DNA of 9,282 bases from JAENZQ01 sp964553505 (GTDB lineage: Bacteria > Bacillota > Clostridia > Peptostreptococcales > JAAYPU01), in NCBI GenBank assembly GCA_964553505.1, contig CAZKKX010000097.1:1-9282 (forward strand), in the 5' to 3' direction. Positions 1 through 6,436 of this stretch are shown here, piece after piece; position 1 is the stretch's first letter, and each line of letters begins with the position of its first letter. Both the position numbers and the translations under genes were made by a program. The notes under the pieces are model-generated. The model searched no databases, was not told the DNA's origin, and saw nothing but the letters and a program-made list of their open reading frames with translations.

Positions 1-78
1 ATTCATGGACAGGCAACCCCGGTAACTTTCGGAAAAATTTTCGTAGCAGAAACAATGTATGGTTTTATTAATATTTAA
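1..78 (+). CDS. Possible C-terminal end of an unidentified gene (partial)
   Basis: Frame 1 is open from the window edge to a TAA at 76-78, giving 25 residues that include VTFGKIFVAETMYGF. The composition looks protein-like, but the stretch is too short to assign to a family. It runs toward the serine hydrolase gene, so the two would be convergent. The T-run at 109-115 follows GGAGGC, but no matching left stem arm is present, so no terminator can be claimed. An open frame of this length can arise by chance, and confidence is low. Confidence 0.3.
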   Translation: MHGQATPVTFGKIFVAETMYGFINI

Positions 79-139
79 CTTATATTTATCACTAACGGAG
101 GCTTTTTTTGTAATTTTCTGTTGACAAACGGGTGGTATC

Positions 140-173
140 TGACCCCATTTTTTACTTGACCCCATTTTTTACT
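140..173. repeat. Perfect 17-bp tandem repeat, REP/IS200-like end signature
   Basis: The 17-bp unit TGACCCCATTTTTTACT occurs twice head to tail without a mismatch, at 140-156 and 157-173. On the minus strand it reads as two AAAAAATGGGGTCA units followed by GATACCACCC. From memory, GGGGTCAGATACC-type sequences occur at the ends of REP-associated Y1 transposase elements in Clostridia. That attribution is recalled, not searched. The repeat contains the TAA stop codon of the adjacent serine hydrolase (169-171). Confidence 0.85.
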
Positions 174-1236
174 TTGATAATCGATTAATTACATTGAGCA
201 GCATATATCTAACACCTTTTCTTTCATATGAAAAATCATTGAAGTTTCCAATTATATAAGTATCTTTTTCCGGGTGATAAAACATAAAGGATCCTGTTGC
301 CCCTGCAACCCCCCAGGAATTGAATTTTCTAGGCATCAACAAGGGCACTGTTTTAATCTGCCAAATTCCATATCCATAATCAATTCCTAACCCAAATCTA
401 ACCCGATTATTCTTCATTTCTTCCAGGGTATTTTTTGTCACTATTTTATATGTCACCAAAGCTTTCATAAATTTAAATAAGTCTTCAGTAGTAGCCACTA
501 TTCCGCCACCGGTATAGTCGAGTTCAGCATATCCTTTAATATCATTCAACCTGGTTTCATGAACAAAAAAATCAGCAGTAGGAAATTGTGATTTTTCCAT
601 TGGATCGGAATAGTGATGCATATATGAGTGCCTCATATCAAGAGGTTCGAAAATGTATTTTTTTAATACATCATGAAATGGTTCACCGGTAATGCTTTCA
701 ATTACTAAACCCATTAGATGGTAATTTGTGTCAGTGTATTTAAATCCTTCACCTGAAGGAAAATGAGACTTTGCATTGTTTTTCACCCAAACAACTGCTT
801 CTCTAGGCGTTATATTTAGATTCTGATCTTTAATAAGTTCTTTTAAAAGCATCCTGAAATTATCAGCTAAGCCCGATGTTTGATTTAGCAGATGCTTGAT
901 CCTGACTTCATCAGTATAGTCCTTTCCCTTGTATAAATGCAGGTTATTCATTAATTCATGATCTAAGTATTTAGTGACTTTATCTTCAAAAGATAACTTT
1001 CCCTTTTCAACTAATATGCCGCTAATTGCCGATGTAAACAATTTGCCCACACTAGCCATATAGTTTGGCTGATGCGGATTGGCAGGCATATTACCCGTTG
1101 ACCCTTCTGCAATATTTATGTGAATGCCTTCTTTTTCCGAATGAACTAATAAATAAGCGTTCCTTATTCTACTATCTTTTCGCACTTGTTTTCTAAACGA
1201 GTTTTCTATTGATTTAATTAAATTATTTGTTTTCAT
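169..1236 (-). CDS. Class C beta-lactamase-fold serine hydrolase (PBP4*/esterase-like)
   Basis: This is a 355-aa protein of the beta-lactamase class C / DD-peptidase-like family (Beta-lactamase, PF00144 type). The catalytic Ser-x-x-Lys box is S62-V-G-K65. The second box is Y167-T-D169 in a YTDTNYHLMG context, with Asp where classical enzymes have Asn; this variant is common in esterase/peptidase relatives. GGGIVATTEDLFKFM (about 243-257) and GATGS (about 312-316), in the place of the KTG/HTG box, complete the fold. The N-terminus is charged and has no signal peptide or membrane segment, so a cytoplasmic hydrolase or esterase is likelier than a secreted antibiotic-inactivating enzyme. The start ATG follows GGAAGGGGAA at about 11 nt, a loosely spaced ribosome site. 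It lies 116 nt downstream of tetR on the same strand and may be co-transcribed with it. The substrate cannot be told from sequence. Confidence 0.9.
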   Translation of the reverse strand: MKTNNLIKSIENSFRKQVRKDSRIRNAYLLVHSEKEGIHINIAEGSTGNMPANPHQPNYMASVGKLFTSAISGILVEKGKLSFEDKVTKYLDHELMNNLHLYKGKDYTDEVRIKHLLNQTSGLADNFRMLLKELIKDQNLNITPREAVVWVKNNAKSHFPSGEGFKYTDTNYHLMGLVIESITGEPFHDVLKKYIFEPLDMRHSYMHHYSDPMEKSQFPTADFFVHETRLNDIKGYAELDYTGGGIVATTEDLFKFMKALVTYKIVTKNTLEEMKNNRVRFGLGIDYGYGIWQIKTVPLLMPRKFNSWGVAGATGSFMFYHPEKDTYIIGNFNDFSYERKGVRYMLLNVINRLSK

Positions 1237-1284
1237 TCAATTCTGTTCCCCTTCCATAAAAGATATTTTCATTTCAATTTTTTA

Positions 1285-1354
1285 AACTATGATGGCGCCA
1301 ATAATACCTGCACTTTCCAGCGACCCCTCCACCAATAATAATTATTTTTTTATT
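1285..1354 (-). pseudogene. Remnant of an FAD/NAD-binding oxidoreductase N-terminus
   Basis: On the minus strand, directly overlapping the tetR stop, codons 1354-1316 read NKKIIIIGGGVAG. This is the Rossmann GxGxxG-type beta-alpha-beta start of FAD-dependent oxidoreductases. After a frame jump that skips one base (1315), 1314-1285 continues SAGIIGAIIV and then stops at 1282-1284. The usual family sequence is GGGxAGLSAG, so the pattern fits a 2-nt deletion within the LS codons of a real gene. No start codon is left in frame (TGT stands where Met would be) and the rest of the enzyme is missing. TetR genes are often followed by such oxidoreductases, which suggests a former tetR operon partner. 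The match is short, so this is a moderate call. Confidence 0.5.
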
Positions 1355-1928
1355 ACAAATTCTTCTTTCGTTTTATTTGATGTGCCAGCAATACATCATC
1401 TCCCACTTCCATAAGCAAATGGTCGAACTCTTGATTATCGAGCCATGAAGGCACATGTCCGTTGGCCACCATGGCTGATAACCCCATCTGAAAGACTCGC
1501 ATTTTTAGCAATAGTCGTCTACGTTCCTCAAGAGTCCAGCCCCTCATAGTTTCATCTTCAGCCATTGCCTCAAGCATAGTATTCTCTATTGTTTCGTAAG
1601 AAGCCATATATGGATTAGGCTGTATTAACAATTCTCCAAATAATACTGGATACTCTCGAGCAAAATCCAAGCTGGCTTTTCCAATGTTTTCAAACATATT
1701 TTTTCCTTTTTGCTTTGTAAGCAATTCTTCCGATATAGAAAGCACCCTCTCTACCACAGCATCAACCAAATCATCAATTGTAGCAAAATTAACATAGATA
1801 GGAGCTACCGAAGATTGAAGCTTAGCTGCTACACTTCGGGCGGTGATTCCGGAAAAGCCCTCTTCTTTTGCGACCGCTAAAGCTGCATCTATAATTGCTT
1901 CTTTATCAAATTTTATTTTTGGTGGCAT
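1353..1928 (-). CDS. TetR/AcrR family transcriptional regulator
   Basis: This is a 191-aa protein with a typical TetR N-terminal DNA-binding domain. Helix 1 is KEAIIDAALAVAKEEG, followed by the helix-turn-helix TARSVAAKLQSSVAPIYVNF at about residues 25-44 and an ATIDDLVDAVVERV helix 4. The remaining 130 residues form a helical ligand-binding domain without a recognisable ligand signature; the length is normal for the family. ATG 1926-1928 is chosen as the start because AAGGAG lies 9 nt upstream. A GTG three codons earlier falls inside that ribosome site and is rejected. A well-formed promoter and a dyad overlapping its -10 lie just upstream, so autorepression is likely. Targets could include the serine hydrolase downstream. 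The flanking oxidoreductase and ABC-2 permease relics suggest the original regulon is lost. Confidence 0.92.
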   Translation of the reverse strand: MPPKIKFDKEAIIDAALAVAKEEGFSGITARSVAAKLQSSVAPIYVNFATIDDLVDAVVERVLSISEELLTKQKGKNMFENIGKASLDFAREYPVLFGELLIQPNPYMASYETIENTMLEAMAEDETMRGWTLEERRRLLLKMRVFQMGLSAMVANGHVPSWLDNQEFDHLLMEVGDDVLLAHQIKRKKNL

Positions 1929-1936
1929 GCAAATCA

Positions 1937-1942
1937 CTCCTT
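1937..1942 (-). promoter_or_regulatory. Ribosome binding site of tetR
   Basis: AAGGAG on the minus strand lies 8 nt (1929-1936) before ATG 1926-1928. It fixes the start at MPPKIKF and excludes the in-frame GTG at 1935-1937, which overlaps it. Confidence 0.75.
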
Positions 1943-1950
1943 ACAATATG

Positions 1951-1972
1951 TTATATTACTTAAGTTATATAA
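1951..1972. promoter_or_regulatory. Putative TetR operator (22-bp dyad)
   Basis: This inverted repeat is centred on ACTTAAGT (1958-1965). Ten of eleven base pairs match across the axis at 1961/1962; the only mismatch is T1957/T1966. It overlaps the predicted -10 box of the tetR promoter and the expected transcription start, the classical position for a self-repressing TetR protein. The sequence is very AT-rich, so some of the symmetry could be chance. Confidence 0.5.
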
Positions 1973-1997
1973 TATTCTATAAAATATTGTTTATCAA
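1969..1997 (-). promoter_or_regulatory. Sigma-A-type promoter of tetR
   Basis: On the minus strand, TTGATA (1992-1997) is separated by exactly 17 bp from TATTAT (1969-1974). Each hexamer matches consensus at 5 of 6 positions. The start of transcription would fall near 1962, about 34 nt before the start codon. The AT-rich background raises the chance of a random match, but position and spacing are as expected. Confidence 0.55.
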
Positions 1998-2075
1998 GCG
2001 TAAATTAACTTTAAATTGATATTTTTTTGGGGTTAGTAAGAATGGTAAGTATAGAACGCTATGGACGGTACACTT

Positions 2076-2186
2076 TTTGTTTGCTCTATGTATAGTATTT
2101 AAATTTACACCCGCTAATCTCGCAATCCGTCGATAGGATATACCTTTATTATTAATCAGATTCATAAATAAGACATCCTTGTTGAT
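2076..2186 (-). pseudogene. C-terminal helix-turn-helix scrap, possibly of a REP-associated Y1 transposase
   Basis: The minus strand encodes about 37 residues containing NNKGISYRRIARLAGVN followed by LNTIHRANK. This is a convincing helix-turn-helix of the kind (KGxSxRQIARLTGV) found at the C-terminus of Clostridial REP-associated tyrosine (IS200-like) transposases, and also in resolvases. No catalytic HUH or Tyr region is present. The upstream side runs straight into antisense of the ABC-2 permease relic, and downstream the frame degenerates into an AT-rich tail. Just past its 3' end, the plus-strand sequence AGAACGCTATGGACGG resembles an element-end signature; this resemblance is recalled, not searched. 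I read it as debris of an insertion. The family assignment is tentative. Confidence 0.4.
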
Positions 2187-2193
2187 AATGTGA

Positions 2194-2707
2194 TTGAAAA
2201 TAAATATTGACTCATTAAGACTATTGCTGGCACCGATTAGTTTGAATCTATTAATGCTCGCAAAGACAACCGGAGCTATTCTCTTTGGTATTATCAATGC
2301 TTCATTCCGGTACTGTTTGCTTCATTTATGGTATGGTAGATTTATCCCATATCAATTGGCTGACCACATTTATTGGTGTTGTTTTGATTGCTATCACTTC
2401 AACCTTTTTAGGATTATTTATAGCCGTTTCAGTCAGTGAAGTGTTTGAAGCTCAAACATTTTCAAATTTTTTCAGATTTCCTATGATGTTCTTGTGCGGC
2501 TTATTTATTCCAATTGAAAATCTCCCAGTCTTTGTAAGACCATTATCATATGTTTTGCCCTTAACGTATGGTGCTGATCTGCTGAAAGGTTCAATAAACG
2601 AAACATATACAATTACTGCTTGGATTAGCTTGCTTGTTCTTGTTCTTTTCGGTTTAATCCTCTTTGGTATAAGCACCTATAATATAAAAAAGAAGTGGAT
2701 TTATTAG
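2194..2707 (+). pseudogene. ABC-2 type transporter permease, C-terminal half, frameshifted
   Basis: This is a relic of the membrane subunit of an ABC-2 exporter. Three frames join into one protein. Frame 1 (from 2194) reads LLLAPISLNLLMLAK and ILFGIINA. A second frame, from about 2301, reads FIPVLFASFMV. A third, from about 2336, reads DLSHINWLTTFIGVV and runs to TAG 2705-2707. The first break fits a 1-nt deletion near 2300; the second is an exact 5-bp duplication ATGGT-ATGGT (2328-2337). The last 120 residues carry four hydrophobic stretches and the family hallmark FPMMFLCGLFIPIENLP, then LPLTYGADLLKG. The N-terminal half (about 170 residues) and any ATPase gene are absent, and a stop (TGA 2191-2193) precedes the relic. 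Divergent orientation from tetR suggests a former tetR-exporter pair. It is non-functional unless the sequence contains errors, which would not explain the missing 5' half. Confidence 0.8.
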
Positions 2708-2724
2708 TATTAATTAATTCTATA

Positions 2725-2764
2725 GGGACGTGGGACAGAGGGACTGGGACAACGAACCTGTCCC
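2725..2764. repeat. GGGAC-rich hairpin element between convergent genes (REP-like)
   Basis: Four GGGAC units (2725, 2732, 2740, 2746) precede one GTCCC (2760-2764). The last unit forms a perfect 6-bp stem GGGACA (2746-2751) / TGTCCC (2759-2764) with a 7-nt loop; any of the other three could pair instead. The minus-strand reading GGGGACAGGTTCGTTGTCCC resembles repeats I recall near Clostridial REP-associated transposases. It abuts the stop codon of the SLH protein gene (2765-2767) and lies 17 nt after the stop of the ABC-2 relic. No U-run follows on either strand, so it is not a standard intrinsic terminator, though it sits where one would be expected. Confidence 0.65.
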
Positions 2765-5700
2765 CTATCCCCAATTATAAATCCTATATAAAAATACCGC
2801 CGCTTCTGCCCTTGTAGTATTACCCAAAGGATTAATGCCTTCTCTGTCTCCGGTTATGAGCTCTTCTTTTACCAGTGTCGCAATACTATCTGTTGCATAG
2901 GCTGCTACCAGTGATTTGTCCGCAAACTTGTCAAGATCCGAAGCCGTACCCTGCCCTTCAAGGCTATTCAGCATTCTTAAGGCCCTTTCGGTCAATACCA
3001 TCATGTCCTGTCTGGTAATACTTGCATCAGGACTGAATTTGTTATTCCCAGTCCCACTGGTAATGCCAAGCTTTTTGGCTATGCCTATCTCTTTGTAGTA
3101 ATAGGCATCTCGGCTTATGTCATCGAAGTTACCATCTACCTTTGCATCAACCCCCAGGGTTCTGACCAAGAAGTGCAGAAAGTCCGCCCTTGTTATATTT
3201 GTCTGCGGGGCATATTCTGTTTCCGATACACCCTTCAGTATACCCTTAGAGGCAAGAACTTCTATTGATTTTTGTGCCCATGTTACACTATCTAGGTCCT
3301 CGAATGACTTTTGTACAAAAGCAACCGCATAAGTGCTAAAATGGGTGGTGTTAAAGGCTACCATCCCTGTGACAGGATTGTACCTGCCTGAAGGCACCTC
3401 TACAATATTTCCTCTACTATCAACGTACCATACGGTGATGTGTTCCGGATTGGCAAGCTCTTCATCTGTAGGTGTGTAAGGTATTGATACTGCAACAGGC
3501 GCATCCGGATTTTTCCATTCAACTGTCTTATTCCCTGCTGTTAACTTAAGTTTAACAAGTGGTTTTCCATCTATTCTCTCCTGCAACTCCTCTGAAAGCA
3601 TAGATTTATCTGCTATGCCCATCTGTATGCCTACATTTTCTCTACCTTCCAGCTTAGTATCTGCCAACATATTTCCCGGCAAAACGATGGTTCCCACTTC
3701 ACTTCTAATCTCTATCTTTCTTGTCGCATCTGACAATAATATTTCCGCAGGCAATTCCAGCTTATATGAATTGGCCTCCTGTACTTTCGGCATTTCCGCA
3801 TAAACTTTCTTTATGCCATTTTTGTCGATCTCGACCTTTTCAAAAGCAGTATTCAGCCTATCCTTATCCAGACTTAAGGTAACAATACCCTTTGCTTTAT
3901 TAATATCTACAGGTATTTCTTCTTTAGACTTCCCAGTAATAAATATAGCATTAACGGTTGTTTTTCTATTTTTAGATGCCTCACGTTTTGCTGTTATCGT
4001 ATAAATTCGAGACAATCCACAGGAAGGGGTCAATACCTCAATTTTAATAATATTGGACCCCACTGCCAACGGTGATATCGCTTCAGTCAAACCACTACTT
4101 CGTGAATGCCCCTGAATGTACAGTTGATCGGTATTATTCCAAAGAGTAGCCGTAATTTCCAAAGTACTTGAACGACCTACGTCAACGGTATACTCCAAAG
4201 TATCGGGATCAAAATCCGGCACTAAAATACCATTGCCTATACTGAGGTCACTCAACATTCCTGCCAGGTTAAGACCCATAGGTACAACAGTTTGGTTTTG
4301 ATTACCGGCACCCCAGGCCACTACCGTGCCATCGGACTTCAATGCCAGAGAGAAATTGCCTCCCGCTGACACGGCTACTACATGCGTTAGTCCTTCCGGC
4401 ACTGTACTCTGACCCTTGCCGTCGGCTCCCCAAGCAACTACTGTTCCATCGGACTTTAACGCTAAAGAGTGATTCTGACCTGCTGACACCGCCACGACAT
4501 TATTCAGATCATTCGGCACTTCGCACTGTCCAATATTATCGTCGTTGAGCCCCCAAGCCACTACCGTACCATCCTTATTCAACGCCAGCCCGTGCGAACT
4601 TCCGGCAGAAATAGCCACCACATCAGAAAGATTTCCCACATCACACTGTCCTTCATTGTTCCATCCCCAAGCTTCCACCGTACCGTCTGACTTCAATGCC
4701 ATAGACCAATAATATCCCGCCGATACCTCTACCACATTAGAAAGTCCTGCCGGTACATTACACGATCCTTTGCTGCCATGCCCCCAAGCATCTACAGTCC
4801 CGTCCGGATTCAATACTAAAGAATGATAATACCCCGCAGATATTGCTATAGCAGGTCCTGTCCTCTCTTCACACTGACCGTAAGTATTATCACCCCAAGC
4901 CTCTATGGCACCTCCTGTCCTGATGGCCAGAGAATGCAACTGCCCTGCCGATACTTCCTCCGCTAAAAGTCCTTCCGGTACATTACATTTTCCATTACCA
5001 TTACTACCCCAGGTTACTATACTACCATCATTCGTCAATGCCAAAGAATGGTTTAGTCCTGCTGAGATTCTCTTGCCTGCCTCTCGAGCTTCGGTGACAC
5101 CTACACTGGGCAAAATTGCCCGATTTATCTTCACCGTATACGTACGTATCAAGGAAGAGGATGGAATATAGACCTCTATTGTGACGATGTTAGGTCCCTC
5201 CAACAATGGTGAGATTTTTTTTGAAACGCTGTACCCCTGCTCTTGAATCTCCTGCTCTTGGCCTTGAATATATAGTTTATGGGCCTTATCTTCCAAAGTA
5301 GCCGTTAGTTCCAGTTCCGTGATGTTATTATCCACATTAATTATATAATCTAGGATTTCAGAATCAAAGTCAGGTATTAAAACGCCCTCATTTACTTCAA
5401 GACCACTAAGGCACCCCGCAAGATTGAGCCCTTTCGGCACAACATCACACTGTAACTGATTATTATTACCCCAAGTTACAATCGTACCGTCTGACTTCAA
5501 TGCCATACTATAATTATATCCTGCTGATACTGCCACCACATCAGATAATCCTTCTGGTACAATACATTGGCCTTTTCCATTTGATCCCCAGGCAACTACT
5601 GTCCCATCGGACTTTAACGCTAAATTATGATATCCTCCTGCTGACACAGAAACTACTCCGGAAAGCTCAGAAGGCACATCACACTGTCCATTCCCATTAT

Positions 5701-6415
5701 TACCCCAAGCCTCTACCATACCATCAGATTTTAAAACTATAGAATGATAATATCCTGCGGATATATCTATCACAGCAGAAAGACTTGCTGGCACAGTACA
5801 CTGCCCCATACCATCAGCCCCAAAAGCCTCTACTGTACCGTCAGCCTTCAATGCAAGAGAGTGAAGCCGTCCTCCGGCTACCGCCACATTATTGGAGCCT
5901 GTTATATTATGCTGCCCTTTGTTATTTAGACCCCAGCCTACAACCGTGCCATCTTCTTTAAGGGCCAGGCCGTGATAATACCCTGCCGATATTGCTTTAA
6001 CATTAGATAAGGTAGGTACTATACACTGATTGTAAGAATTATTACCCCACGCTTTCACTGTACCGTCGGACTTCAATGCCATAGAAAAATTATACCCTGC
6101 CGATACTGCTGTAATATCAGAAAGTTCTCCCGGCACATCACACTGCCCTTCATTATTGTTTCCCCAGGCTTCCACCTTGCCGTCAGCATTCAGTACAATA
6201 CTGTGAAAGCCTCCTGCTGCAATTCTTTTTCCTGCCTCGTGAGCCATCGTTACATCTGCCGCCTCAGATATCTCCAAAAAAGCAATGCCCCAAATCAAGC
6301 ATATAATTAACGCCCATAGTATTGGTTTCAGGTCTGCTGCTAATAAAATCTTTCGCAATTTCAAATTCATGAGAAATATTTCTGATTTGTATAATATATT
6401 TCCATTTTCCCTCAC
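2765..6415 (-). CDS. Secreted SLH-anchored protein with two RCC1 seven-repeat propellers
   Basis: This is a 1216-aa cell-surface protein. Order: N-terminal extension; hydrophobic signal segment (about 31-47, PILWALIICLIWGIAFL) with probable cleavage near A52/A53; seven RCC1 repeats (61-333); cadherin-like beta sandwich (334-432); seven more RCC1 repeats (446-718); second cadherin-like sandwich (719-810); a beta-rich region of unknown family (about 815-1035); three SLH repeats (about 1037-1080, 1096-1140, 1162-1213). Repeat consensus is VVAVSAGxxHSLALKSDG followed by TVVAWGxNxxGQCxVP. SLH domains bind pyruvylated wall polysaccharide, so the propellers should be displayed outside the cell. RCC1 propellers bind proteins or other ligands; no catalytic site is visible and the partner is unknown. 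The start is GTG with AGGAGG 8 nt upstream; the ATG at residue 16 has no ribosome site. It lies 21 nt after the DUF2442 gene, implying an operon. Confidence 0.93.
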   Translation of the reverse strand: MRENGNILYKSEIFLMNLKLRKILLAADLKPILWALIICLIWGIAFLEISEAADVTMAHEAGKRIAAGGFHSIVLNADGKVEAWGNNNEGQCDVPGELSDITAVSAGYNFSMALKSDGTVKAWGNNSYNQCIVPTLSNVKAISAGYYHGLALKEDGTVVGWGLNNKGQHNITGSNNVAVAGGRLHSLALKADGTVEAFGADGMGQCTVPASLSAVIDISAGYYHSIVLKSDGMVEAWGNNGNGQCDVPSELSGVVSVSAGGYHNLALKSDGTVVAWGSNGKGQCIVPEGLSDVVAVSAGYNYSMALKSDGTIVTWGNNNQLQCDVVPKGLNLAGCLSGLEVNEGVLIPDFDSEILDYIINVDNNITELELTATLEDKAHKLYIQGQEQEIQEQGYSVSKKISPLLEGPNIVTIEVYIPSSSLIRTYTVKINRAILPSVGVTEAREAGKRISAGLNHSLALTNDGSIVTWGSNGNGKCNVPEGLLAEEVSAGQLHSLAIRTGGAIEAWGDNTYGQCEERTGPAIAISAGYYHSLVLNPDGTVDAWGHGSKGSCNVPAGLSNVVEVSAGYYWSMALKSDGTVEAWGWNNEGQCDVGNLSDVVAISAGSSHGLALNKDGTVVAWGLNDDNIGQCEVPNDLNNVVAVSAGQNHSLALKSDGTVVAWGADGKGQSTVPEGLTHVVAVSAGGNFSLALKSDGTVVAWGAGNQNQTVVPMGLNLAGMLSDLSIGNGILVPDFDPDTLEYTVDVGRSSTLEITATLWNNTDQLYIQGHSRSSGLTEAISPLAVGSNIIKIEVLTPSCGLSRIYTITAKREASKNRKTTVNAIFITGKSKEEIPVDINKAKGIVTLSLDKDRLNTAFEKVEIDKNGIKKVYAEMPKVQEANSYKLELPAEILLSDATRKIEIRSEVGTIVLPGNMLADTKLEGRENVGIQMGIADKSMLSEELQERIDGKPLVKLKLTAGNKTVEWKNPDAPVAVSIPYTPTDEELANPEHITVWYVDSRGNIVEVPSGRYNPVTGMVAFNTTHFSTYAVAFVQKSFEDLDSVTWAQKSIEVLASKGILKGVSETEYAPQTNITRADFLHFLVRTLGVDAKVDGNFDDISRDAYYYKEIGIAKKLGITSGTGNNKFSPDASITRQDMMVLTERALRMLNSLEGQGTASDLDKFADKSLVAAYATDSIATLVKEELITGDREGINPLGNTTRAEAAVFLYRIYNWG
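3986..6253 (-). repeat. Internal duplication: two propeller-plus-sandwich modules
   Basis: Module 1 (5120-6253) and module 2 (3986-5098) share the same plan. Each begins with VT-x-A-x-EAGKRI-x-AG, has seven RCC1 repeats, passes through GLNLAG into a cadherin-like domain starting LSxLxxxxGxLxPDFD, and ends RxYTxxxxRA/REA. The modules differ clearly in sequence within blades, so the duplication is old or diverged quickly. Individual repeats are about 38-41 residues each. Confidence 0.85.
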
Positions 6416-6423
6416 TTAAAAAA

Positions 6424-6429
6424 CCTCCT
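6424..6429 (-). promoter_or_regulatory. Ribosome binding site deciding the GTG start of the SLH protein
   Basis: A perfect AGGAGG on the minus strand lies 8 nt (6416-6423) before GTG 6413-6415. The alternative ATG at 6368-6370 has no purine-rich site upstream. Confidence 0.85.
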
Positions 6430-6436
6430 ATATACT

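Noticed and set aside
97..116. GGAGGC followed by seven T as an intrinsic terminator for the gene at the left edge
   Set aside because: No complementary left arm is present upstream, so no stem can form.
1977..2297. A 106-codon minus-strand reading frame as a full gene
   Set aside because: Its first 35 codons are antisense to the ABC-2 permease relic and its last 30 are AT-rich noise. Only the central helix-turn-helix portion looks coding.
4342..5171. Plus-strand reading frames opposite the RCC1 region as genes
   Set aside because: They are antisense shadows of the repeat-rich coding strand and have no ribosome sites or recognisable domains.
3986..6253. Regularly spaced repeats as a CRISPR-like or minisatellite array
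   Set aside because: The periodicity of about 115-120 bp is in frame, diverged at the DNA level and fully explained by RCC1 protein repeats.
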